DNA from: Termitomyces sp. T153
Taxonomy: Eukaryota; Basidiomycota; Agaricomycetes; Agaricales; Lyophyllaceae
NCBI GenBank assembly: GCA_018296165.2
Contig: JACKQL020000030.1
Span: forward strand, 496,001-560,000
Direction of reading: 5' to 3'
Length of the DNA stretch: 64,000 nucleotides
Part shown: positions 36,187-47,389 of the stretch, piece by piece
Numbering within the stretch: position 1 is the first letter of the stretch
How the letters are laid out: every line of letters begins with the position of its first letter
Notes under the pieces: model-generated
The model's input: only the letters and a program-made list of their open reading frames with translations
Told to the model about the DNA's origin: nothing
The model's database searches: none
Made by a program: the position numbers and the translations under genes

Positions 36187-39100
36187 TCACACAGATGCAG
36201 AAGTATCCCTGTGCAGGTGCCTGCCAGTGTCCAGGAAGAATGGAGTCATCTGTGTGGAAGAGTGAATGTAGTTGTTGTATTGGAATTCTGCATGCAGCAG
36301 CAGCTCATCCCAGTCATCCCTCTCATTAAAAAACAGGCAAAGATACTGTTCTAGTTCCTGGTTAACATGTTCTGTCTGCCCATCCAACTGAGGGTGATAG
36401 GCCTTGGTGATATGGAGCTTTATACCTAGCAGGCAATACAGTTCTCAAGTGAATTCTGCCACAAACTGGGGGCCCCAGTCTGAGACATACTCATCTGACA
36501 AATTGTGGAGTTTCCAGACATTCTTACAGTATAGGCTGGCTGCTCCCAAGGCAGAGCATGTGGTGTGGGTAGGTATGAAGTGAGCCTGTTTGCTGTAGAG
36601 GTCCACCATTGCCATCACAGCATCATACTTATGAGCATCTGGGAGTTCCACAATGAAATCCACTGATGCAATACTCCAGCAAGCAGCTGGAATAGGAAGT
36701 GGGTGGAGCTGGCCCATGAGTGCTTGGTAGCAAGGTTTAGTGTGGAGACAGAGGTTGCAGGTGCTAGTGTAGGTGCCTACATATCAGGAGATCTGTAGCC
36801 ACCAGTAGTTCTAGGATACCAGCTCTAGTGTCTTCCACCTTCCAGAATGTCCAGCTACTCAAGAGTCATGATGTTGTTCTACAATGCACTGGCAAAGTTC
36901 TGGAATGTTAGGCACATAAATGCATCCTCTCAAAGGTCAGCAGCCCATCCTGAAGACTCCACTCATCTGCATGCACTGACTTGACTCCACTTGCCTGTTG
37001 AGCTTGTAGGGCCTATGCAGCCTGGGCAACTGCATCCTCCTGTGCACCCTCCCAGTTCCCTCATTGGATGTTCCTAAGGATGTTTGCCTCATCTCCCTGA
37101 GCCACAATCCCTTCTAGTGCACAGATAGCAAAGAGCTCTGGCTTGAGGAGGATTATCTCCTGCTCCAGTGCCATGGTCAGCCTGCCTGGACAGTGCTTCT
37201 GGTTTGCCCATGCTCTGTCCTAGTTTGTGGTGCAGTGAGAAGTCAAAGTTGGCCAGATACAGAGACCACCAAGCTTGATGTCGATTGAGTTTCTTAGTGG
37301 AATGGAAGTACTCCAGGTTCTTATGGTCTGTCCAGACTTCAAACTTATGCTATACACCCTCAAGGAAATGTTGCTATTCTTCAAAGGACCAAATAATTGC
37401 CAGCATCTCCTTGTCATGGATCTCATAGTTCCATTCCACTGCATTAAGGCTCTTGGAATAGAAGGCTACTGGATGCCATTTGCCATCCTCTTTTGACTGC
37501 TGGGAGAGGACTGCCCCTGTAGCAAAGTCTGAGCTATTTGCTTCCACACAGAATGGAGAGTCATCATTGGGGAACAGGAGGACTGGCTTTGAGGTCACAG
37601 ATTGCTTGAGGGCATCAAAGGCAGCTTGCTGTGGGGGCTCTCACCGCCATGCAGTATCCTTAACTGTGAGGTTGAAGAGGGGTCATGCATGGTGAGAGAA
37701 AGAGAAATCCTGTATGAACCTCTGATAGAAATTGACAAACCCAAGAAAGGCCTGAACTTCCTTCTTGTTCCTTGGCTCAGGCCACTCTGCTACCACAGCC
37801 ACTTTAATGGGGTTCATCTCTGCCATTCCATGCAAAATGATCAAACCCAGGTACTCCACTTTAGTCTGTTCAAATTTGCACTTCTCAGGCTTTAAATAGA
37901 GCTGGTGTTGGCAGAGGCATTCCAAGACCATGCATGTGACCTGGCAATGCTCCTCCTGAGTTCTTGTGTAGATGAGGATATCATCAAGATACACACAGAC
38001 AACACTTTCTGCAATCAGATCATGGAAAATGTCATTCATCATAGTCTGAAAGGTGGCTGGGCTATTGGTGAGACCAAAGAACATTACCAGAGGTTCAAAG
38101 AGTCTGTGATTAGTTTGGAATGCTGCCTTCCACTCATCCCCTTCTTTGATGTGTACATTGTTGTAGCCCCAGCAGACATCCAACTTAGTGAAATAGCATG
38201 CACCTCAAAGGTTGTTGACAAGTTCTGAGATGAGTGGCAAAGGATAGTGGTTCTTCACTGTCATCACATTCAGGACATGATAATCCTGAACCAGATGAAG
38301 AGACACATCCTTCTTCTTAATAAAGAAGACTGGGGAGGCCATTGGAGACTTGGAGGGTCATATTTGTCCTGAGCTAAGATTCTCCTGCAGGAAAGTGTCC
38401 AGCTCATAGGGCGCAAGTGGATAGACCTTGCAACTAGAGGGCTCTGCATCTGGTATCAGCTCAATTGCATGATCCCACTGCTTGCACTCTGGAAGTGAAT
38501 CAAAGGAGGCCTTGGAGAATACATTTTCAAAATTGTGGAGGTGATTGGGAACAGTGCTATAGAAAGGCTTGGGCTGTGAATTTGCTGCAAATGCTTCAGC
38601 CAGATGCTGGGAAGTTGTCTGACTGGCCTGAATCTCTGCCACTGTAGGAGGGGGCAGAGGGTTGTAGCATAGATCTTATCACCCACCTCTATGGTCTCAT
38701 CTGGGGACTCTGCATCTGGAGTATGAGTCCATTCACCTTCACCTTCCTCTTCCTCTGGAGATTCATGCCCAACACCTCGGACATCCTCATAGAGGGCCTC
38801 TCTATGGGGAATGCCAGAGGGGGGGGACTCAGGAGGTCCAGATCAGCATAAGGGAGATGCCCAGCACAACAGGCATGCACAGCAGCATGCTCATGAACTT
38901 TGGCTCTCTGCTCTTTATGGGCTTCTTCTGTGCAGGTAATGCAGTGACATGGGCAATGACTCATCTTCACCTCACCCTTAGTTCAGTCAATCTCTGGATT
39001 GTGTTCATGTAGCCAGGTGAACCCCAAGATCATGTCTTGCTTTCCCAAACTAGTGATGGCAAAAGCAGCTTGCTCTGAGTGGTCTTGGTAGTGGAGGATC

Positions 39101-39457
39101 AAGTCCACCACAGAGTGAATAGAGCCAGCTTCATTGAGCATGCCATCAACATTGTATACAAGGATAGGACGAGAAAGGGGGTGAGTGGTCAGGCGGTGTT
39201 GTTGCACATAGTCAGTGTCAAGGAAGAGGCCTGTTGCACCACTGTCAAGGAGGGCAACCACACTTCAGATCTGCTGGGTGTCTGTCCTCTCAATCTCCAC
39301 CTGTAGCTTCAGGGAGTTGGTAGAAGGGGTGGAAGCAACAACATAACAATGAGGGAGGCAGCACTTCCATGCAGGGATGTGAAGGCGTGGGCTGGGGAGT
39401 GTGTTTCTAGTTGAGACTTTAGCCAGGGGGGGAGTTTGTATGTCTGAGGAGGGGCTT
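36187..39457 (-). mobile_element. Ty3/gypsy element, 3' part: protease, RT, RNase H, integrase (decayed)
   Basis: Minus-strand order from high to low coordinates is as follows. Aspartic protease with intact LDSGAT (about 39245); pre-RT linker (38642-38358); reverse transcriptase with YLDDILIYT (about 37990); RNase H (VEANSSDFATGAVLSQQ near 37545, where Asn replaces the expected catalytic Asp); integrase core with DFIVELPDAH and YVSDWGPQFVAEFT (36660-36445); and DGQTEHVNQELEQY (about 36380). Coding stops at about 36215 inside the integrase C-terminal region, so the chromodomain part and the 3' LTR are missing. Stops and frameshifts are frequent. The 5' part of the same element is at 45950-47388; the copia element at 39463-45944 separates them. 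Confidence 0.9.
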
Positions 39458-39462
39458 ATCAT

Positions 39463-39820
39463 TGTTGAGATCCAGGGCCACTACAGCCAAAAAAACCATA
39501 AGCACATGAACAAAGAGACAATCCCTGGACCATATCACACTTATCACATTGGTCAACTGGCCATGAACAAAGCAGACACTGAATATATATATATATACTA
39601 TGGTACAGACAAAACCCTCAGTCATTGTTATACAGACTGAGGGTGAGTCTAACTTATATAGATATGATTGTAATGAGTATACTAACTGTACCTTAGATTA
39701 GATACTTACCAAGTATCTGTGACTTATAGGTACAGGATACAGTCATTGTTACACAGACTGAGGATTAGATACTTACCAAGTATCTGTGACTTATAGGTCC
39801 CCCTGGCTCAGATTCCAACA
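39463..39820 (+). repeat. Copia 5' LTR
   Basis: This 358-bp LTR runs from TGTTGAGATCC to GATTCCAACA. It contains a 35-bp direct repeat (AGATACTTACCAAGTATCTG core) whose GATACTT/AAGTATC halves can pair as a small stem, and a second dispersed pair around ACAGACTGAGG. GGTTATGGG follows directly and marks the primer-binding region. A TATA-like TTATATAG lies near 39653. Confidence 0.95.
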
Positions 39821-39991
39821 GGTTATGGGAATTTGCTGCTCTATATGCTTGGACTGAATCAACAAAGGCCTATATTCTTGCTCTTGGCATACTAGCTATC
39901 CTAAAACATCAGAGATCACTTTTCAAATCCACACATTATTCAAGCATATTGTTCTTTCTGCATTGTGTTACTATTGCACACTACTCTCACC

Positions 39992-40312
39992 ATGATGAAG
40001 CCTGACATGTCTTTGCCACCAATCCCTGAACTCCCATCAGATCAGATTGCCAAAATGCGCTGAATTGACAACTCGGTGAATCCTCTAATATTACCTGTCA
40101 GAAAGGTATTGGCGAGCTGGACAGGCCACATATTGGATAGAGACAATGGAAAATGGCTGGAGTGGTCCTACAATATGGACCTGGAACTTTCTATGGTACA
40201 GCTCTAGGAGTACGTATTTGATGCACCCACAACCCCACACCCTATGTATGAACCACGCACACATCATGCATGGGCCAGTAATAATCACCTAGCATGCTTG
40301 TTTATAAAGCAT
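39992..40312 (+). pseudogene. Copia gag, N-terminal part
   Basis: From ATG 39992 the frame reads MKPDMSLPPIPELPSDQI and continues WLEWSYNMDLELSMVQL to FIKH at 40312, matching the gag start of Agaricomycete copia elements. Two stops are present, a TGA at 40061-40063 (a likely former CGA) and a later TAG. The frame is interrupted by the 908-bp insert exactly after codon 107, and the rest of gag resumes in phase at 41225. Confidence 0.85.
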
Positions 40313-41220
40313 TGATGTGCTCCTATGCCACCTAGTGCTGTGCAGGAAACCTGAAAAGAGGACCTAACACTAGTCACTAGATAGGGTAGCTGGCAGTAGG
40401 AAGTTAATAGTTGAGGGCAAGTTGGTAACTGTCCCAGAAAACTAGAGCGGGAGTTACATTGTGGAGTGAAGTCTGTAGGAGTCGCTATTGCTAGCAGAAG
40501 TCAGTAAAATGGTCGCTAGCCGTAATTGCTAGTGTCGTTAAGTTGGGTTAACTAAAATAGGTGCTTGCAGTTGGCACCCCACTAAGTCGAGGTCGAAGTC
40601 AAGGAGACTTATTGCTAAGCCTGGGTCGAAGGTGATAAAAAGAGCGAAAGAGGCAAAGTGAAATCTCTTGCTGGTGAGTTCAAAGATAGCAGTTATCTGA
40701 TTGTTCTTGTCTGCCTAGTGTCTATGTACAGTCAGTATTTATACATTTCAAAGTATAGTATGAGAAAGTAAACAAATAGGCACCACTAGTTTTAGGGTGC
40801 ATACAAGGCATCAGTCTGTAACTAAGTGAAAAATCATAGGCAAAGTCTTGGCAGCACCTAATTGCGAATGAAACCAAAAAGTAACAAATCCAATGTCAAT
40901 ACCTGAAGCATAGATGCCGTTCAAGTATGTTGGTAAGCTCGGCAAAAGAGATGACAGTAAAAAGGTATGCATCTGATAATTTGTCCATATAGAGTAAGGG
41001 AATGCCATTTCGTTGCTAGGGTTGCTAGGGTGAGTCTAGGCCTTGATGATTTAGGCCCAGGTTCCAGACTCCATGTGATGTTTCTCATGATCAGTAAGTC
41101 TCTCAGTCACTAAAGTCTCGTTTGCTGAGTGTTGTGACTTGTGTCGGATTCAAGGTAGTCAGCTGCCACTAAGTCCAAAATGCCAAAAAAATAGTGCTCA
41201 GCAATAACTGGGGCTCATCA
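40313..41220. mobile_element. 908-bp LTR-like insert inside copia gag
   Basis: This insert begins TGATGTGCTCC and ends GGGGCTCATCA, so its ends are imperfect inverted repeats (9 of 11 bases) with TG...CA termini. GCAT is duplicated at 40309-40312 and 41221-41224. Deleting the insert plus one GCAT leaves gag exactly in frame, which confirms the borders. It keeps about 15 CpG sites, more than the copia element around it, so it is younger. It carries no coding frame of interest. It is best read as a solo LTR or non-autonomous element; the 4-bp duplication also allows other classes. Orientation is unknown. Confidence 0.82.
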
Positions 41221-41224
41221 GCAT

Positions 41225-44200
41225 GCGTTGTCACCATCAGAGCAGAAGTTGTGTGCCAATCAAGAGGACCCAGTGGCTCTGTGGGTGTATTTGAAGGACA
41301 GGCATGGTGGTGCCATACTGGTCCAACAGGTCCGCTTGTTACAAGAGGCCCTTACCACTAAGTGTTCTCCTTCTAAATCTTTCATGAAGACCGCAGACGA
41401 GATCATTGAGAAGATCAATTATGTGTTCAATGCAGGGGAGGTAACAAAGGAACTTCTCCAGTCAATCATGGTCTTATCCACACTATCTGATCACTCCTAT
41501 GCCCACATTTGATTTATAATCACCAGAGATCTCACAAATATGAATAATATAACAAAGTATGGACCCTCTAAATTCAGCAGTTCCTTGAAGGTGAACAGAC
41601 TCTCATCAATGCCAACAAGTTGGGGGCAGGAGACATTGTTCTAGCCACCACAGTAATGGAGAGAGGTTTGAAATATTTGAGATTGATTTGTGATGGATGT
41701 AAATCAAGAGGTTGTGCAAACTTCACAGGGCATACACTACCATGGTGTGTCCTTGAAGGGGGCAGTATGGCTGGGAAGACCATCAAGGAGTCTCATATGG
41801 TGCGCCTTGCATGTTTTAAAGCAAAGGACAAGGAATGGAAGAAGTCAAGTTCAAAGATCACAATAACCCCTTCTGGCAGCATGGCTTTTACTCTAGAAGG
41901 GGATGCCAATGCTATTGCAGCATATGTCATGGCTTGTGAGGGCAGGACAACTACTGCTCCAACAAGGACAGAATTTGCCGGTCTTGCATCTGATTCTCTT
42001 CTCAGCACCACGATCAGCAACATAGAGGAGCTGGAATTTGATGCCATGATTGTTCTCGAGGAGGAGGAGAAGACTGGTATTGACTGGTGTCACACCAACA
42101 ACAATCAGATTGACAATGCAGCCCTGATCATAGTACCCATTGAACATCTACCATACTATCTCAATTCAGGAGCAACTGTCCACATTATGCCAGATCCTTC
42201 TGACTTCACAACCTTAACTTCAATCCCAGAGAAACTGATCTGCAGTGTTGGCAGATTGTCAATTGCAGCTATGGGGATAGGGAAGGTTCAACTTCAAATC
42301 CAAAGCAGATCAACCATTGAATTACATGATGTACTCCTCATCCTGAAATCCACAGTGCGACTCTTATCCATCAGCCAACTCGCAAAACATACAAATGTTG
42401 AAACCATCTTCCATGAGACTGGTGCAAAGCTGATCGAATCACATACTGGAAATGTCATTACAACCAGAACCCTACTTCCAAACAAAAACTTATATGCCCT
42501 TGACCTATACTCTGACCAAGATTTGCTGTCCATGCCCCACCCAGTATCCTAACCTGGCACAGAAGATTAGGACATGCCAACTTCCAGGCAATCATGCAGA
42601 TGGCATGCAACAACATGGTTGAAGGTATGCCTTGAAACTTTGCCTCAAAGCCACTTAAATGTGACCACTGTATCCTTGGTAAACAGGTGAGGATGCCTGT
42701 ACCAAAGGAAAGGGAAGAGGGAGATGGGCATAGGGCAACAAGGAGGCTTGGGAAGATATGGGGAGATTTGACCAGAAAGGTGGCAGCTGCATCATGGACT
42801 GGGAACTATTACATCATGAACATAGTCGACAATTTCACCAATAAACCTTAGTCTATTCCATTGAAATCCAAAGATGACAGTTTTGCAGAATTGCAAGCTT
42901 GGATTCTTGCCCATGAAAATGAGACTGGGGAGAGGCTTGGGACCTTGCAAACTGATCAGGACAGCGAGCTAAATGGAGACAACCATAAGAAATGGTACAA
43001 GTCAAGAGGTATCATATTGGAAGTAGGTGCACCATATATGTCTGCACACATCAGGTGTGTTGAGCGAATGCACCAAACCCTGATGGGTAAGGCTAGGTCC
43101 ATGCAAATAGCTACAAGTTGTCCAGTATATCTGTGGGATGAATTTTATCTAACAGCCACACACCTCTACAGAAAAACCAAAACTCATGCTGTTAAAAATG
43201 TCACCCCAGATGAATTGTGGTACAAGAAGAAACCCAATTACTCTTACATTCAAGAGATTGGATGTAGGGTGTTTATGCTGATCCTCCACAAACATAACCC
43301 AAAAGTCTACATACAGTTGATTGAATGCATCCTGGTAGGATACAAAGTCAATTCAAAGGCTTACAGATGCTATGAGAGGTCAACAGGCAAGATATACAGT
43401 TCTTACCATGTTAAGTTCATTGAGAGCCACGACAAACAATTGACTTCAGCACTTGACATCCTGCAGAGTGAACCAGATATGGATACCTCAACCATTGATT
43501 CAATAGTGCGACAGTTGACCTCACACCCAGATCAGACAGATGACAATGATGAATGTGTGTATCTACCAGGACCTGTGGACAATGATGATGATCAACAAAC
43601 CAGAATAAGGAACAAAGGCAATCACATACCACAGGTAACAGCTGCCCCCCAACTCACAGAACCATCCCCACAGCAACAGCAACCTCGCAGATCCACCCAC
43701 ATCCATACCCCTACAGAAAAGATGACACAAGATCAACAAATCAAAACACAACTGGAGAAGGCCATGAAAGAATTGAAGGAAGCCAGGGAACGAGTCAGAG
43801 AGACAAGGGTGGACAGGAGGAGGCTGATCAAGGAGTTGCAACAGGCAGTGCCAAGGGGCAACAATGATGTCAATGTAGGTCCTGATGAAATAGATTGGAT
43901 TTTGGCAATGCTCAATACGATCAAAGACACCCACACACCCGATTCAGGCACTGATACAGACCCCAACACACCAAAAACACTGGATGAAGTGCTGAAGTCA
44001 GCTGACTGGCTGAGATGGGAGAAATCATATCAAGACAAACTGGATTCTTTGGAAAAGATGGGGGTATGGGAACTTGTGCAGCATGAGAATGTGCCAACCA
44101 AAAAGAAGATATTCAAGGGTCAACCTGTTTTCTCCATGAAATGCAATGAACAAAGTGAAATAACGCGACTAAAGACACACCATGTTCTGCAGGGATTTTC

Positions 44201-45546
44201 AATGGTCCAAGGTAGGGACTATAAAAAATGACCTCACCAACAGCACACGCAGAATCCTGGAGAATATTACTCCATCTAGCTGCAAGAATGGATTGGGATG
44301 TGACACAGGTCAACATCAAGACAGCATTCTTGAACAGGGTTCTACCAGAGGAGGAGCGAATATATATGGAGCAACCTAGGGGGTTCAAGGAACATGGAAA
44401 AGAGGGGTGGGTGTGTTGACTGAAGAAAGCTATTTATGGGATGAAGCAGGTGGGCAGGATCTGGAACAAGACCCTTAACAACATCATGACAAGGCTGGGT
44501 TTCACCAGACTAAAGTGCAAGGCATGCATATATTACTGGAAGGCTGCAGAAGGCACGGTGATTGCAGGGATACATGTTGATGATTTTCTTTTGATTGCAA
44601 GTTCACAGATGGCTAATGATACTTTCAAAGATCAACTGAAACAGCATTGGACAATATCTGATTTAGGAACACCCCGACACATTGTGGGCATTGGGGTGGA
44701 ATGAGACCATCTGAACAGACAAGCATACATTTTGCAAACACCTCTAATTGACAAAATGGTAATGCAGTTTGGCCAATCAGATGCCACACCCCTAGCCATA
44801 CCCATGGAATCCAGGCTGAAGTTATGCCGCATTGATAGATCATCACTTTCACAAGAGGAACTTATAAAAATCACTCAGATTCCATATAGACAACTAGACT
44901 AGTTGGAGGCCTCCTGTGGCTTGCAATCTCTACAAGGCTGGACATACAGTACTCAGTACAACAACTGACCCAGTTCTTTGAATTGTATTCACACATACAC
45001 TGGAATGTGGCAATACGTGTTTTACAATACTTGAAAGGTACCTGCAATCTACAACTGTGTTTGGAAGGAATGACCAAGATTAACCTTGTGGGGTTTACCA
45101 ACTCTGATTGGGCAAACTGTCTGGATACTCAACAAAGTGTGGGTGGTTATGCCTGGTTGTTAGGTTCAGGGTTAGTATTGTGGTCAACAAGAAAGCAGAA
45201 AACAGTAGCAGCCTCTTCTTGTGAGGCAGAGTATATGGCAGCATTTGAGGTGGCACAGGAGTGTATATGGTTGTGGATGCTGATGACAGTGCTTGGCCAC
45301 TCTTGAGATGGAGTGACCACAATCCTTTGCAACAATAATTCAGCAATCAATCTATCAGAAGATCCTCTTCTCCATGCATGAGTTAAGCATGTCAACATAA
45401 AATACCATTTCCTTCACAAACACGTCACATCCAATGAGATCAGCCTATGTTACATCAATACTAAAGACAACATCGCAGACATCTTTACAAAACCTCTACC
45501 CACCCTGAGCTTCATGAGGTTATGCTCAATGATGGGACTGGGTTAG
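41225..45546 (+). pseudogene. Copia gag (rest), protease, integrase, RT, RNase H (decayed)
   Basis: Gag continues at 41225 (ALSPSEQKLCANQEDP) to a TGA at 41510. In a second frame (41620-42552) the protease reads YYLNSGATVHIMPDP, where the catalytic Asp of DSG is now Asn (about 42163). The integrase follows with a zinc-binding HRRLGHANF...CDHCILGKQ block (about 42565-42690), core residues QTDQDSE (about 42953) and ERMHQTLMGKA (about 43070), all in the frame 42861-44231. RT resumes after a frameshift at about 44225 and shows IHVDDFLLIAS (44570-44605). RNase H reads TNSDWANCLDTQQSVGGY near 45100 and CEAEYMAAFEVAQE near 45225. Multiple stops and frame changes show the element cannot move by itself. 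Confidence 0.92.
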
Positions 45547-45588
45547 GACTGGATTCTGCATGAGGAGGAGTGCACTTCCAGCAAGGAG

Positions 45589-45944
45589 TGTTGAGATCCA
45601 GGGCCACTACAGCCAAAGACACCATAAGCACATGAACAAAGAGACAATCCCTGGACCATATCACACTTATCACATTGGCCAACTGGCCATGAACAAAGCA
45701 GACACTGAATATATATATATGCTATGGTACAGACAAAACCCTCAGTCGTTGTTACACAGACTGAGGGTGAGTCTAACTTATATAGATATGATTGTAATGA
45801 GTATACTAACTGTACCTTAGATTAGATACTTACCAAGTATCTGTGACTTATAGGTACAGGATACAGTCATTGTTACACAGACTGAGGATTAGATACTTAC
45901 CAAGTATCTGTGACTTATAGGTCCCCCTGGTTCAGATTTCAACA
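45589..45944 (+). repeat. Copia 3' LTR
   Basis: This 356-bp LTR runs from TGTTGAGATCC to GATTTCAACA. It is preceded by a purine-rich stretch (ATGAGGAGGAG) that may be the polypurine tract. It differs from the 5' LTR at about eight sites, mostly C/T or G/A, and in AT-repeat length. It keeps one CpG (CAGTCGTTG) where the 5' LTR has CA. Confidence 0.95.
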
Positions 45945-45949
45945 ATCAT

Positions 45950-47388
45950 TTCAGGCATAGTATCAACAATGGCAACAGATATATTGGATTCTATGAACAG
46001 GGAAGCAAAATGATTAGTACTGGGCAACAGGGGCATACTGGTCATCCATTGCCCTTTTAAAAATCCTCAGACTCTGTATGAACCTCCTTCAATCCATTGG
46101 CCACTTCCTCAGAATGGACAGCTATAGGTGCATCTGGAGAGGGAGTTCCTGTGGCATCCTGAGCTGCAAGGAGTTGGATGAGCAGCTCTGCTTGCTCTGA
46201 TGCTGACAAGTAGGGCTTGCTCTGATGCTGACAAGTAGGGAACTTCTAGTCCTTGAGGACAGTAATGGGCAAAATGACCTGTCTTCCCATAGCATTGACA
46301 CAGCAAGGGGGTAGTGGACTGCTATCCAGGAGCATCAACATCCATTGGAACTCCTTGGGGTAGGGAGCACAGGGGAGCAACATGAGGCATGAAGGAAGGA
46401 GCTGCACCTGGTCATGAGGATGCTGGTGCAGGTGCTCAAGAGGGAGCTTAGGGGGTGAACTCTCCATGAGAAAAGGGGAAGGTTGAGGATTGTGTCTGCC
46501 ACAGCTCACATTGCAGTTCCATGAGCTGCCACTGCTTGCATGCCACCTTGTACCAGGTATCAACATGCTCATCATCTCAGTGCCCCTCTGCCATGCTGTC
46601 TATACAATCCCTGAGAGAGGGGTGGAGTCTGTTACAGAAGGTTAGGCAGAGTTGTAGACCATCCAGATATCCAGCCTGTTCAACTAAGGCATGAAAGGAG
46701 TCAATGTACTTATCAAGTGACCTCTTTCCTTGACCATACTGAGTTTGGTCTCAAAGGGAAAGCACTGCAGTTTTGGCAGGCACAAGGGGGAAGAACTCTG
46801 CTTGGAACTCCTTCTCAAACTCTGTCCAGCTAGAGAAGCTCTCCACTCCTCCTGGGCATCAGAAGATATGCAGTGCATAAGTTGAGGCTGGACCAGCCTT
46901 CATGTAGGAGAGGACTCAGGCAATTTTCAAGGCATCCTAGGTAAAGGCTTCACCACTCAGCTGGATATAGGTAATGCAGGACTAGAGGAAACATTCTTCA
47001 GCCTTATGATCTCCATCATATACATGAGGGAGTGCAGGATGAGGGAGTTTGGAATGAGGAGCTGAAAGGCCTAAGCCAGATGCAGATGCAAACTGTTCTG
47101 CAGCAGCTGGAGCCAACAAGCCTGAGCTAGGTGCAGACACAAACCATTCTGCATCTGCTGGGGGCATCAAAGGAGTGGTAGGAGCAAGGGGAGATGTTCC
47201 AGAAGGGCTTGTAGAGAAAGGGACACTGCTTTAGTAGTTTGATGGAGTCCAGTGAGTTCAGCCATGTGGGAAGTAAGGGAGGCTTGGGTGAGTTGAGCCT
47301 GTGTCTCCAGGGACAGCAAATGACTCCAGGCATCATCCTGGGGGCTTGAAGCGTCAGGGGGAGGTGCTGGAGGGGTTGGCTGGGTCAT
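45950..47388 (-). mobile_element. Ty3/gypsy element, 5' part: gag with zinc knuckle (decayed)
   Basis: Gag starts at the minus-strand ATG at 47388 (MTQPTPPAPPPDASSPQDD) and continues in broken frames, with a retrotransposon gag capsid region (ERGHLISTLTPFMP near 46720) and a C-terminal CCHC zinc knuckle CQCYGKTGHFAHYC (46303-46260). After that the pol frame heads into the copia insertion at 45949. The protease continues at 39457 on the other side of the copia element. The 5' LTR was not recognised upstream of the leader, so the element is truncated or its LTR has decayed past recognition. Confidence 0.88.
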
Positions 47389-47389
47389 A

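Larger units (their letters stand above)
39463..45944 (+). mobile_element. Full-length Ty1/copia retrotransposon, inserted in the gypsy element
   Basis: A 6482-bp element has LTRs at 39463-39820 and 45589-45944 and a perfect 5-bp target duplication, ATCAT, at 39458-39462 and 45945-45949. The internal region encodes, in copia order, gag, protease, integrase, then RT/RNase H. That integrase-before-RT order defines Ty1/copia. All genes are broken by stops and frameshifts. The two LTRs differ at about eight positions, seven of them transitions, plus a 2-bp AT-repeat length change: roughly 2 percent divergence, inflated by C-to-T decay. A 908-bp insert (40313-41220) interrupts gag. Confidence 0.95.
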
